5,748 nt of DNA, taken from NCBI GenBank assembly GCA_031276375.1, contig JAISNE010000060.1, forward strand, positions 1-5,748. Direction: 5' to 3'. Positions 1-5,268 of the stretch are shown one piece after another. The translations under genes and the position numbers were made by a program. Under the pieces are notes generated by a model. It made no database searches. It saw only the letters and a list, made by a program, of their open reading frames with translations, and was not told the origin of the DNA. Position 1 is the stretch's first letter, and each line of letters begins with the position of its first letter. This DNA comes from Accumulibacter sp. (GTDB lineage: Bacteria; Pseudomonadota; Gammaproteobacteria; Burkholderiales; Rhodocyclaceae).

Positions 1-375
1 CGCGACGACGTGATCCGGATCGTCAGGGAACTGACCGGCGGCTACGGCTGCGACGTCTACATCGAAGCCACCGGGCATCCCGGCGGCGTCACGCAGGGGC
101 TCGAAATGATCCGCAAGCTCGGCCGTTTCGTCGAGTTCAGCGTTTTCGGCGCGCCCACCACCGTCGACTGGTCGGTGATCGGCGACCGCAAGGAGCTGGA
201 TATTCGCGGCGCTCATCTGGGACCGTATTCCTATGAGATCGCGATCGATCTGTTCGAACGCAAAAAGCTGACGGCCAAGGGGATCGTTACCCATCAGTAC
301 CGGCTGGACGAATTCGACGCCGCCATGGAGATGGCCGGGAAGCTGGAGTCGGTGAAGGTTCTGCTGAACCCGTAG
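1..375 (+). CDS. Zinc-type medium-chain alcohol/polyol dehydrogenase, C-terminal part (5' end outside window)
   Basis: The reading frame is open from the first base and ends at TAG 373-375, leaving 124 residues, about a third of a usual 340-350-residue MDR dehydrogenase. The visible part covers the second half of the NAD(P)-binding fold (GYGCDVYIEATG, then LGRFVEFSVFG) and the closing segment that returns to the catalytic domain (GIVTHQYRLDEFDAAMEMA, SVKVLLNP). These are typical of sorbitol/threonine-dehydrogenase-like MDR enzymes. The DRKELDIRGAHLGPYSYEIA stretch reminds me of erythritol/L-threitol dehydrogenases, but this is from memory and the substrate cannot be fixed. The zinc ligands and the glycine-rich nucleotide motif would lie upstream. 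GTG at 10 is an internal valine codon, not the start. The enzyme probably oxidises a polyol to a ketose, and the L-xylulose kinase downstream makes xylitol or L-arabinitol plausible substrates. That link is inference. Confidence 0.85.
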   Translation, partial: RDDVIRIVRELTGGYGCDVYIEATGHPGGVTQGLEMIRKLGRFVEFSVFGAPTTVDWSVIGDRKELDIRGAHLGPYSYEIAIDLFERKKLTAKGIVTHQYRLDEFDAAMEMAGKLESVKVLLNP

Positions 376-411
376 CTCCAGGCAAGACGCATGCTCTCTT
401 CGTCCACGGCG

Positions 412-437
412 CTTCCGGCTGGAACCGGGAGGTTTTT
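412..437 (+). terminator. Hairpin plus T-tract between dehydrogenase and kinase genes
   Basis: CTTCCGG at 412-418 pairs with CCGGGAG at 425-431 (seven pairs, one G-U) around the loop CTGGAA, and GTTTTT follows at 432-437. This is a short intrinsic-terminator shape 37 bases after the dehydrogenase stop. It could end that transcript or attenuate read-through into the kinase gene. The stem is modest, so partial read-through is likely. Confidence 0.5.
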
Positions 438-520
438 CGGAAGTTTGTTTTTCGTTATGCTTGGCGCGCTCGACCAGTCCAGCGACATTTCAATTTCGTT
501 TTATTTCTTCAGCCGGAAAC

Positions 521-528
521 GAGGGGAA
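521..528 (+). promoter_or_regulatory. Ribosome binding site of the L-xylulose kinase gene
   Basis: GAGGGGAA lies just before ATG 533, with six bases between the G-run and the start codon. It decides between this start and the in-frame TTG at 461, which would add 24 residues unlike any FGGY N-terminus. The region from about 440 to 510 is T-rich compared with the flanking genes and may hold a promoter, but I see no clear -35/-10 pair. Confidence 0.7.
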
Positions 529-532
529 CAGG

Positions 533-2017
533 ATGCGTTATTTTCTGGGCATCGATATCGGTGGAACGGTAATCAAAAGCGGCCTGTACGATGCGAACGG
601 ACTGGAGAAGGCGGTGGCGGCGCGGACCGAGACGGCCATCGTCGCGCATCCGGGCTGGAGCGAGCGCGATCCGGCGGCCATGTGGAGCGCGGTGTGTTCG
701 ACCATCCGCAAGGTTCTGCGCGATTCCGGCGTCAACGCCGACGCCGTGGCGGGGGTCGGTTTCTCGGCGCACGGCAAGGGCTTGTACGCCGTCGATGGGA
801 ACGGCGATCCGGTGCGCAACGGGATTATCTCGTCGGACAACCGCGCGCTGCCGATCGTCATGAAATGGAAAGCCGCGGGGATCGACGCCAAGGCCTACCC
901 ATACGGCTACCAGCAACTGTGGTCGGGTCATCCGGTGTCCCTGCTGGCCTGGCTGAAGCAAAACGAGACGGATTCCTACAGGAAGATTCGCCGCATCCTG
1001 ATGGCGCACGACTGGGTGCGTTACAAGCTGACCGGCGATTACGGCGCGGAGATCACCAACATTTCCGGCAGCAATTTCTACAATGTCGAAAAAGGCGCTT
1101 ACGATCCTGAATTGTTCAGGCTGTTCGGCATCGAGGAAATGGCGGACAGCACGGCCCCCGTCATCGATTCGGCGGAAAGCCGGGCGGGGGTTTCGCGGCA
1201 GGCCGCCGGGGAAACCGGGTTGCGCGCCGGCACGCCAGTCTACGGCGGCTTTTTCGACGTGGTGTCGGCGGCGGTGTGCGCCGGATTGGCCGATCCGCGC
1301 TGCATCAACGTGGTGATGGGCACCTGGACCATCGAAACCTGGGTGACCGACACGCTGGTGACGCCCGGATATCCTTACATCTGGGGCCGTTATTGCATTC
1401 CGGGCAAATATTTCGTGCATGAGGGAAGTCCGACCTCGGCTGGCAATCTGGAATGGTTCGCGCGCACTTTCATGGCGGGCGAGGCGAACCCCTACGAGCG
1501 TTGCAACGCGCTGGTCGAAAGCCTGGAGAAAGGCGAAAGTCCCGTCTATTTCCTGCCGTATCTGTTTTCTTCCAATCTGGGCGACAATCTGTCGGCGGGG
1601 TTTTATGGCCTGGCCAGCGCTCATGGTCTGGCTCAAGTGGCGCAGGCCGTCTACGAAGGCATCTGTTTTTCGCAGCATGCGCATCTCGAACGCATCGTCG
1701 AACTGTCGGGGCGCGACAGGGTGCTGCGCCTGACCGGCGGTCCGGCGCGTTCGAAAGTATGGATGCAGATGGTCGCCGATATCAGCGAAATGCCGGTCGA
1801 AGTCATGCGCGTCAAGGAATCCGGCTGTCTCGGCGCGTCGATCGCCGCCGCCGTCGGATCGGGAACCCACGCTTCATTTGCCGAGGCGATGGAGGCGATG
1901 TGCCCCAAGGGATCGACGATCGCTCCCGACCCCGCCGCCGCGTCCCGCTACCGCGAGAAATACCAGTATTATCGCCGTCTGGCCCGCGCCTTGAACACTC
2001 TGCCGCCGGCCGTCTGA
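533..2017 (+). CDS. lyxK: L-xylulose kinase, FGGY carbohydrate kinase family
   Basis: This enzyme phosphorylates L-xylulose (possibly also 3-keto-L-gulonate) with ATP in the cytoplasm. The product is 494 residues, close to the 498 of E. coli LyxK, which it resembles along its length. Seen in the sequence: the N-terminal phosphate loop FLGIDIGGT (residues 4-12), the sugar-side segment GVGFSAHGKGLY (74-85), SGHPVSLLAWLK (131-142), the catalytic region GGFFDVVSAAVCAG with the likely base Asp242, VMGTW (261-265), HEGSPTSAGNLEWF (296-309), and the adenosine motif LTGGPARSKVWMQM (400-413). ATG 533 is chosen because a good ribosome binding site precedes it and the FGGY fold begins at once. The gene sits 157 bases after the dehydrogenase and 120 bases before the 3-epimerase. 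Assignment to the LyxK branch rather than ribulokinase or xylulokinase rests on recalled similarity and on both downstream epimerases. Confidence 0.87.
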   Translation: MRYFLGIDIGGTVIKSGLYDANGLEKAVAARTETAIVAHPGWSERDPAAMWSAVCSTIRKVLRDSGVNADAVAGVGFSAHGKGLYAVDGNGDPVRNGIISSDNRALPIVMKWKAAGIDAKAYPYGYQQLWSGHPVSLLAWLKQNETDSYRKIRRILMAHDWVRYKLTGDYGAEITNISGSNFYNVEKGAYDPELFRLFGIEEMADSTAPVIDSAESRAGVSRQAAGETGLRAGTPVYGGFFDVVSAAVCAGLADPRCINVVMGTWTIETWVTDTLVTPGYPYIWGRYCIPGKYFVHEGSPTSAGNLEWFARTFMAGEANPYERCNALVESLEKGESPVYFLPYLFSSNLGDNLSAGFYGLASAHGLAQVAQAVYEGICFSQHAHLERIVELSGRDRVLRLTGGPARSKVWMQMVADISEMPVEVMRVKESGCLGASIAAAVGSGTHASFAEAMEAMCPKGSTIAPDPAAASRYREKYQYYRRLARALNTLPPAV

Positions 2018-2110
2018 AAACAGGGCTTGCACGTTCATCTCTTTACCGGAATTGTCATTTGCTCGCCGCATGAATAAACTTCCGCCGCAAAGTTGCCGCT
2101 CCTCTCGGGC

Positions 2111-2140
2111 GGGGTTTCAACCGGAGTTGGTTTTACGATG
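2111..2140 (+). promoter_or_regulatory. Leader with ribosome binding site of the 3-epimerase gene, also present downstream as a copy
   Basis: GGAG at 2123-2126 is the likely Shine-Dalgarno site, 11 bases before ATG 2138, a rather long spacing. It overlaps a small dyad, CAAC 2118-2121 and GTTG 2126-2129, around the loop CGGA. The element GGTTTC-AACCGGAGTT-GTTT and the following ATGAA recur almost unchanged at 3818-3850 in non-coding DNA, and more loosely at 429-459. It may be part of a dispersed repeat that now serves as this gene's leader. Confidence 0.45.
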
Positions 2141-2992
2141 AAGAACCCGATAGGAATATACGAAAAAGCCTTGCCGAAGGCGATGACCTGGGTCGAACGC
2201 TTCGACGCGGCGCGGGCCGCCGGGTACGATTTCCTGGAAATGTCCGTCGACGAGACGCCCGAACGCATGGCGCGCCTGGACTGGCCGATGAAGGAACGGC
2301 TGGAATTCATCCGGGCCTCGCGCGAATGCGGCATGCCGGTGCCGACGATGTGCCTGTCCGGGCACCGCAAGATTCCGTTCGGCAGCGCCGACCCGGCCAT
2401 TCGCGCGCAAGCCGGGGAATTCATGGACAAGGCGATCCGTTTTGCCAGCGATACCGGAATACGGGTGATTCAGCTGGCCGGATACGATGTGTATTACGAG
2501 CCGCCGACGCGCGCCTCGCGCGCGTGGTATTACGCGGGGATGGAACGCGCGGTGGACGAGGCGGCCCGTTATCAGGTGACGCTGGCGCTGGAGATCATGG
2601 ACACGCCGTTCATGAACTCCATCTCCCGCTATCTCGCGCTCAAGGAGCGCCTGCCGTCGCCGTGGCTGCTGGTCTATCCCGACCTGGGCAATCTCACGGC
2701 CTGGGGGAACGACATCGAGCGGGAACTCAAGCTGGGCATCGATCACATCGTGGGAATTCACGTGAAGGAAACTCGGCCGGTCGGCCCGAACTTTCCGGGC
2801 GCGTTCCGCGACGTGCCCTTTGGTCAGGGAACGGTGGATTTCGCGCATTGTTTCAAGGTGCTGCGCGATTTGCGCTATGCCGGTCCTTTCCTGATCGAAA
2901 TGTGGACCGAAAAAGCCGCCGATCCCCTGGAGGAAATCGCCCGGGCCAGGCAATGGGTCGGCGAGCGCTTGCGACAAGGAGGTTATGTCTGA
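2138..2992 (+). CDS. ulaE: L-ribulose-5-phosphate 3-epimerase (UlaE/SgbU family)
   Basis: This enzyme converts L-xylulose 5-phosphate to L-ribulose 5-phosphate, the step after the kinase, in the cytoplasm. The 284-residue product has the length of E. coli UlaE and shares its blocks in order: PIGIYEKALP (4-13), DFLEMSVDET (31-40), RLDWP (46-50), VPTMCLSGHRKIPFGS (68-83), IRVIQLAGYDVYY (108-120), LALEIMD (149-155), YPDLGNLTAW (180-189), HIVGIHVKET (203-212), FGQGTVDF (228-235) and FLIEMWTE (251-258). By family comparison Glu152, Asp182, His208 and Glu254 should hold the metal in this TIM-barrel, xylose-isomerase-like fold. ATG 2138 is preferred over the upstream in-frame GTG at 2093, which would add 15 residues unlike the family. 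The stop codon overlaps the next start as TGATG, so the two epimerases are surely co-transcribed and probably translationally coupled. Confidence 0.92.
   Translation: MKNPIGIYEKALPKAMTWVERFDAARAAGYDFLEMSVDETPERMARLDWPMKERLEFIRASRECGMPVPTMCLSGHRKIPFGSADPAIRAQAGEFMDKAIRFASDTGIRVIQLAGYDVYYEPPTRASRAWYYAGMERAVDEAARYQVTLALEIMDTPFMNSISRYLALKERLPSPWLLVYPDLGNLTAWGNDIERELKLGIDHIVGIHVKETRPVGPNFPGAFRDVPFGQGTVDFAHCFKVLRDLRYAGPFLIEMWTEKAADPLEEIARARQWVGERLRQGGYV
2976..2983 (+). promoter_or_regulatory. Near-perfect Shine-Dalgarno site of the 4-epimerase gene
   Basis: AAGGAGGT lies inside the last codons of the 3-epimerase, eight bases before ATG 2992. It fixes the 4-epimerase start at 2992. The same reading frame is open far upstream (from before 2326), but that part only shadows the 3-epimerase gene. 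Confidence 0.85.
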
Positions 2993-3687
2993 TGCTGGAA
3001 ACACTGAAAAAGGAAGTGCTGACGGCCAACCAGGAACTGCCGCGCCTCGGCCTGGTGGATTTCACCTGGGGCAACGTCAGCGGCCGGGATCCGGCCACCG
3101 GGTCGATCGTCATCAAGCCGAGCGGCGTGCCTTATGAAACGATGGCGGTCGGCGACATGGTCGTCGTCGACGCCGAGGGGCGGGTGATCGAAGGCCGCTT
3201 GCGCCCGTCGTCGGACCTGCCGACGCACGTCGAACTGTATCGCCATTTCCCGTCGATCGGCGGCATCGTGCATACGCATTCGTCGTGGGCCACCGTGTGG
3301 GCGCAGGCGTGCCGGGGCATTCCGGCGCTGGGAACGACGCACGCCGACTATTTTTACGGCGAAATCCCCTGCACGCGCGTCCTCGCCGAAGCGCAAACCG
3401 CCGACCGCTACGAAGCGCGAACCGGGCTGGCCATCGTCGACCGCTTCCGCGAGGACAACATCGATCCGGAAAACATGCCCGCCGTGCTGGTCGCCAACCA
3501 CGGGCCGTTCGCCTGGGGCGCCGACGCTTCCGCCGCCGTGCACAACGCGGCCGTGCTGGAACTCGTCGCGCGCATGGCGATGCTCAGCCTGCGCATCGCC
3601 CCGGATTTGCCGCCGATGCCGCAACATCTGCTGGACAAGCATTTCTTCCGCAAGCACGGCCCAGGCGCCTATTACGGACAGGGTTGA
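2992..3687 (+). CDS. araD: L-ribulose-5-phosphate 4-epimerase (AraD/UlaF/SgbE, class II aldolase fold)
   Basis: This enzyme interconverts L-ribulose 5-phosphate and D-xylulose 5-phosphate, feeding the pentose phosphate pathway. The product is 231 residues, the same length as E. coli AraD, and can be aligned with it throughout with one single-residue gap. Expected active-site residues are present: Asn28 in TWGNVS, Lys42 in IKPSGV, Ser73-Ser74-Asp75 in the PSSD motif, zinc ligands His94 and His96 (VHTHS) and His170 (NHGPFAWG), Asp119 in GTTHADYFYG, Glu141, and the catalytic Tyr228 in the C-terminal AYYGQG. Nothing is truncated. The start is set by the ribosome binding site at 2976-2983 and the TGATG overlap with the 3-epimerase. 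The product could equally be called UlaF or SgbE; these paralogues catalyse the same reaction, and the operon context, without arabinose genes, leans toward a sgb-like role. Confidence 0.93.
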   Translation: MLETLKKEVLTANQELPRLGLVDFTWGNVSGRDPATGSIVIKPSGVPYETMAVGDMVVVDAEGRVIEGRLRPSSDLPTHVELYRHFPSIGGIVHTHSSWATVWAQACRGIPALGTTHADYFYGEIPCTRVLAEAQTADRYEARTGLAIVDRFREDNIDPENMPAVLVANHGPFAWGADASAAVHNAAVLELVARMAMLSLRIAPDLPPMPQHLLDKHFFRKHGPGAYYGQG

Positions 3688-3731
3688 GGGAAACGGAAGC
3701 GATCGCGCGTGTTTTTTGCTGGCCGGCTCGT

Positions 3732-3760
3732 GTTTCAATCCACGTCCGCGACCGGGCGAC
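3732..3760 (-). repeat. Single sequence resembling a type I-C CRISPR repeat
   Basis: Read on the minus strand, this 29-base element begins GTCGC and ends CGTGGATTGAAAC, the two conserved ends of type I-C repeats, which are normally about 32 bases. The interior can still pair: GT and CGC (from 3744, with one bulged C) with GCG and AC around GACCGG. No second copy lies at a spacer-like distance on either side, and no cas gene is in the window. It could be a lone remnant or a chance resemblance, so I do not call an array. Confidence 0.35.
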
Positions 3761-3767
3761 CGGCGCC

Positions 3768-3800
3768 CTGGCTTGGGAGGGCTACGTCCTCCCGCGCCAG
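3768..3800. repeat. Inverted repeat, 13-base arms
   Basis: CTGGC-TT-GGGAGG at 3768-3780 faces CCTCCC-GC-GCCAG at 3788-3800 around the loop GCTACGT. Eleven of the thirteen positions pair, and the two central ones are a mismatch and a wobble. There is no T-tract on either side, so a terminator is unlikely. It looks like a REP-type extragenic palindrome. Confidence 0.6.
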
Positions 3801-3804
3801 ATTG

Positions 3805-3847
3805 TCTCCCCGAAGGAGAGGTTTCCAACCGGAGTTTGTTTCAGATG
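3805..3847 (+). repeat. Hairpin followed by a second copy of the 3-epimerase leader
   Basis: TCTCC at 3805-3809 pairs with GGAGA at 3815-3819 around CCGAA. It is followed by GGTTTCCAACCGGAGTTTG and then ATGAAA at 3845. This closely matches 2111-2143, the ribosome binding region of the 3-epimerase. Here the ATG opens only 28 codons through a palindrome, so no gene follows. It is either a dispersed repeat end or the orphaned leader of a lost gene. Confidence 0.5.
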
Positions 3848-3867
3848 AAAGCCGGACGGCGTCGTTC

Positions 3868-3910
3868 CCCTCGCCCGCTCGCGGGAGAGTGCCCGAAGGG
3901 CGGGAGAGGG
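3868..3910. repeat. Extragenic palindrome of the SPRPLAGE type
   Basis: CCCTCGCCCG (3868-3877) pairs with CGGGAGAGGG (3901-3910), nine of ten positions. Two smaller stems lie inside: CTC/GAG at 3878-3887 and GCCC-GAA-GGGC at 3891-3901 (sharing one base with the outer arm), giving a cloverleaf-like fold. Conceptual translation gives SPRPLAGE, a string I know from many misannotated short proteins in GC-rich proteobacteria that arise from such repeats. Confidence 0.6.
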
Positions 3911-3933
3911 CGGGCGGTTCCGTGGCAATGAGC

Positions 3934-3967
3934 GTTCGGGCAGGCTGAAGATGCCTGACTTCCGAAC
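3934..3967. repeat. Imperfect inverted repeat
   Basis: GTTCGG (3934-3939) pairs with CCGAAC (3962-3967), and CAGGC (3941-3945) pairs with GCCTG (3953-3957). The loop is TGAAGAT, with an asymmetric internal bulge of one base against four. Eleven base pairs in total make a stable hairpin. No T-tract follows. Confidence 0.55.
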
Positions 3968-3972
3968 CTCAA

Positions 3973-3996
3973 GGCAGCGGGAGCATCCATGCTGCC
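3973..3996. repeat. Short inverted repeat
   Basis: GGCAGC (3973-3978) pairs with GCTGCC (3991-3996) across twelve bases. The interval also contains the nested dyad AGCAT-CC-ATGCT (3982-3993), which would compete with this stem. It belongs to the same palindrome cluster as its neighbours. Confidence 0.45.
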
Positions 3997-4012
3997 GAGC
4001 TCCTGAACGCCA

Positions 4013-4040
4013 CGGGAGCAGGAGGCTCCCGCCACTTTTT
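4013..4040 (+). terminator. Intrinsic terminator in the convergent interval, plus direction
   Basis: CGGGAGC (4013-4019) and GCTCCCG (4025-4031) form seven perfect pairs around AGGAG. CCAC and then TTTTT (4036-4040) follow. The T-run starts four bases after the stem, slightly further than ideal. It points in the plus direction and would stop transcripts of the sugar operon before they run antisense into the WG-repeat gene. On the minus strand the hairpin lies just past that gene's stop but lacks a T-tract. Confidence 0.5.
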
Positions 4041-4050
4041 CTGTCCTCGG

Positions 4051-5268
4051 TCATTGGTCTTTTGGGCCCCGGATATAGCCCCATTTGCCGTTCATCTTGA
4101 CCCGCGCCAGACCATTGGCGGCAAAATCCTTTGCGTCGTCAAAACGCAGCGGGATGACTTTCTCGCCTTTGGCATTGATGTAGCCAGCTTTGCCCCGTAT
4201 CTTGACTCGCGCCAGTCCATTGGCGGTGAAGTTCGCCATATCTTCAAAACGCGGCATGGGGATTTCCTCGCCCTTCTCGTTGATGTGGCTGAAATAGGAG
4301 CCGGAGTATTTGCTCACATGGAAGTTGCCCGTTACCACCACCAGCGCAAAACCATTGGCGAAGAAGTCGCTTGCTTGGGCAAACCGCGGCGGGATGACTT
4401 CCTCGCCCTTGGCGTTGATGTAGCCGTAGCCTTTGCCATTTATCCGAACCCGCGCCAGGCCGTTGGCGGCAAAGCCAAATGCCATGTCAAAACGCGGCGG
4501 GATGACTTCCTCGCCTTTGACATTGATATAGCCAACTTTTCCTCTTGTACCGGCACTTGCCAGACCATTGGCGGCAAAGTCGCCTAAAGAATCAAACCGC
4601 GGCGGGATGACCTCCTCGCCTTTGACGTTGATGTAGCCAAAGCCTTTATCCTTTATCCGAACCCGCGCCAGACCGTTGGCGGCGAAGTCATTTGCGAAGT
4701 CAAAACGCGGCGGGATGATTTCTTCGCCTTTGATGTCGATGTAGCCGTAGCCTTTGTCCTTTATCCGAACCCGCGCCAGACCGTTGGCGGCGAAATCATT
4801 TGCGAAGTCAAACCGCGGCGGGACGACTTCCTCGCCTTTGGCGTTGATGTAGCCGTAGCCTTTGTCCTTTATCTGAACCAGCGCCAGACCGCTGGCGGTG
4901 AAGTTATCCGCGTAGTCAAAACGAGGCGGGATGACTTCCTCGCCCTTGGCGTTGATGTAGCCAAAGCCTTTGTCCTTTATCTGAATCCGCGCCAGACCGT
5001 TGGCAGCGAAGTTGTCCGCGTAGTCAAAACGAGGCGGGATGATTTCCTCGCCTTTGGTGTCGATGTAGCCGAAACCTTTGTCCTTTATCCGAACCAGCGC
5101 CAGACCATTGGCGGCAAAGTCAAGCGCCATGTCAAAACGCGGCTCGATCACCCACGCCCAGTTGCTGGTCGCGCCTGTCTCCCGCGCCTGGACGAAAAAC
5201 GGCGACATACCCAGAAACACGCTCAAGACAACGCGCCACGCAACAAGCCGCGAGCGGATGGATTCCAT
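4051..5268 (-). CDS. Exported WG-repeat protein with ten tandem repeats
   Basis: The 405-residue product starts with a likely Sec signal peptide: basic MESIRSR, hydrophobic VVLSVFLGMSPFFV, and cleavage after VQA (residue 28). Ten WG-type beta repeats fill the rest: residues 40-75, 76-111, 112-147, 148-183, 184-219, 220-254, 255-290, 291-335, 336-370 and 371-405. The consensus is roughly VIPPRFD..xDFAANGLARV followed by K.KGYGYIN.KGEE. Repeat 8 is longer (45 residues) and has lost the GYIN core; repeat 10 keeps the canonical GKWGYI. Such proteins are usually surface or periplasmic with unknown roles, perhaps in binding, so I infer export but no function. ATG 5268 is chosen because it begins the signal peptide and follows GGGAAA at 5274-5279; the 89 in-frame residues upstream look non-coding. 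The gene is less GC-rich than the sugar operon and converges on it. Confidence 0.85.
   Translation of the reverse strand: MESIRSRLVAWRVVLSVFLGMSPFFVQARETGATSNWAWVIEPRFDMALDFAANGLALVRIKDKGFGYIDTKGEEIIPPRFDYADNFAANGLARIQIKDKGFGYINAKGEEVIPPRFDYADNFTASGLALVQIKDKGYGYINAKGEEVVPPRFDFANDFAANGLARVRIKDKGYGYIDIKGEEIIPPRFDFANDFAANGLARVRIKDKGFGYINVKGEEVIPPRFDSLGDFAANGLASAGTRGKVGYINVKGEEVIPPRFDMAFGFAANGLARVRINGKGYGYINAKGEEVIPPRFAQASDFFANGFALVVVTGNFHVSKYSGSYFSHINEKGEEIPMPRFEDMANFTANGLARVKIRGKAGYINAKGEKVIPLRFDDAKDFAANGLARVKMNGKWGYIRGPKDQ
4612..5043 (-). repeat. 108-base tandem repeat array, the most similar units (repeats 2-5 of the WG protein)
   Basis: Four units of exactly 108 bases encode WG repeats 2-5. 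They are nearly identical at DNA level; for example TTTATCCGAACCCGCGCCAG (plus-strand reading) recurs at the 108-base period at about 4651 and 4759. The flanking units 1 and 6-10 are more diverged. Third codon positions are also conserved, pointing to recent duplication or gene conversion rather than selection on protein alone. Confidence 0.8.

Larger units (their letters stand above)
3688..4050. other. Gene-free interval rich in palindromes between convergent genes
   Basis: These 363 bases lie between the 4-epimerase stop and the WG-repeat gene stop. Short open frames cross the interval on both strands, but their conceptual products (SPRPLAGE-like and VSIH-like strings) are typical of translated repeats, so I do not call genes. 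The interval contains a T6 run at 3712-3717 after the weak palindrome GCGATCGC, one CRISPR-repeat-like sequence, several hairpins and a terminator. The separate elements are listed individually. Confidence 0.75.

Noticed and set aside
509..1870. Long minus-strand open frame opposite the kinase gene
   Set aside because: It is the antisense shadow of a well-recognised FGGY kinase in GC-rich DNA, and its product has low-complexity Arg/His/Gly content with no family resemblance.
2326..2991. N-terminal extension of the 4-epimerase frame
   Set aside because: It overlaps the 3-epimerase in another frame, and a near-perfect ribosome binding site plus family length put the start at 2992.
3699..3717. 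GCGATCGC palindrome and T6 run after the 4-epimerase as a terminator
   Set aside because: The palindrome leaves no room for a loop, and the alternative GCG/CGC stem has only three pairs; the hairpin at 4013-4040 is a better terminator. The word occurs only once, so it is not a cyanobacterial HIP1 signal either.
3716..3931. Short plus-strand frame that could be a small gene
   Set aside because: It is composed of the CRISPR-like element, the leader copy and the SPRPLAGE palindrome, so its product is a translated repeat.
4054..4587. Plus-strand frame of 177 codons in the WG-repeat region
   Set aside because: It is antisense to the tandem WG repeats and its periodic product merely mirrors them.
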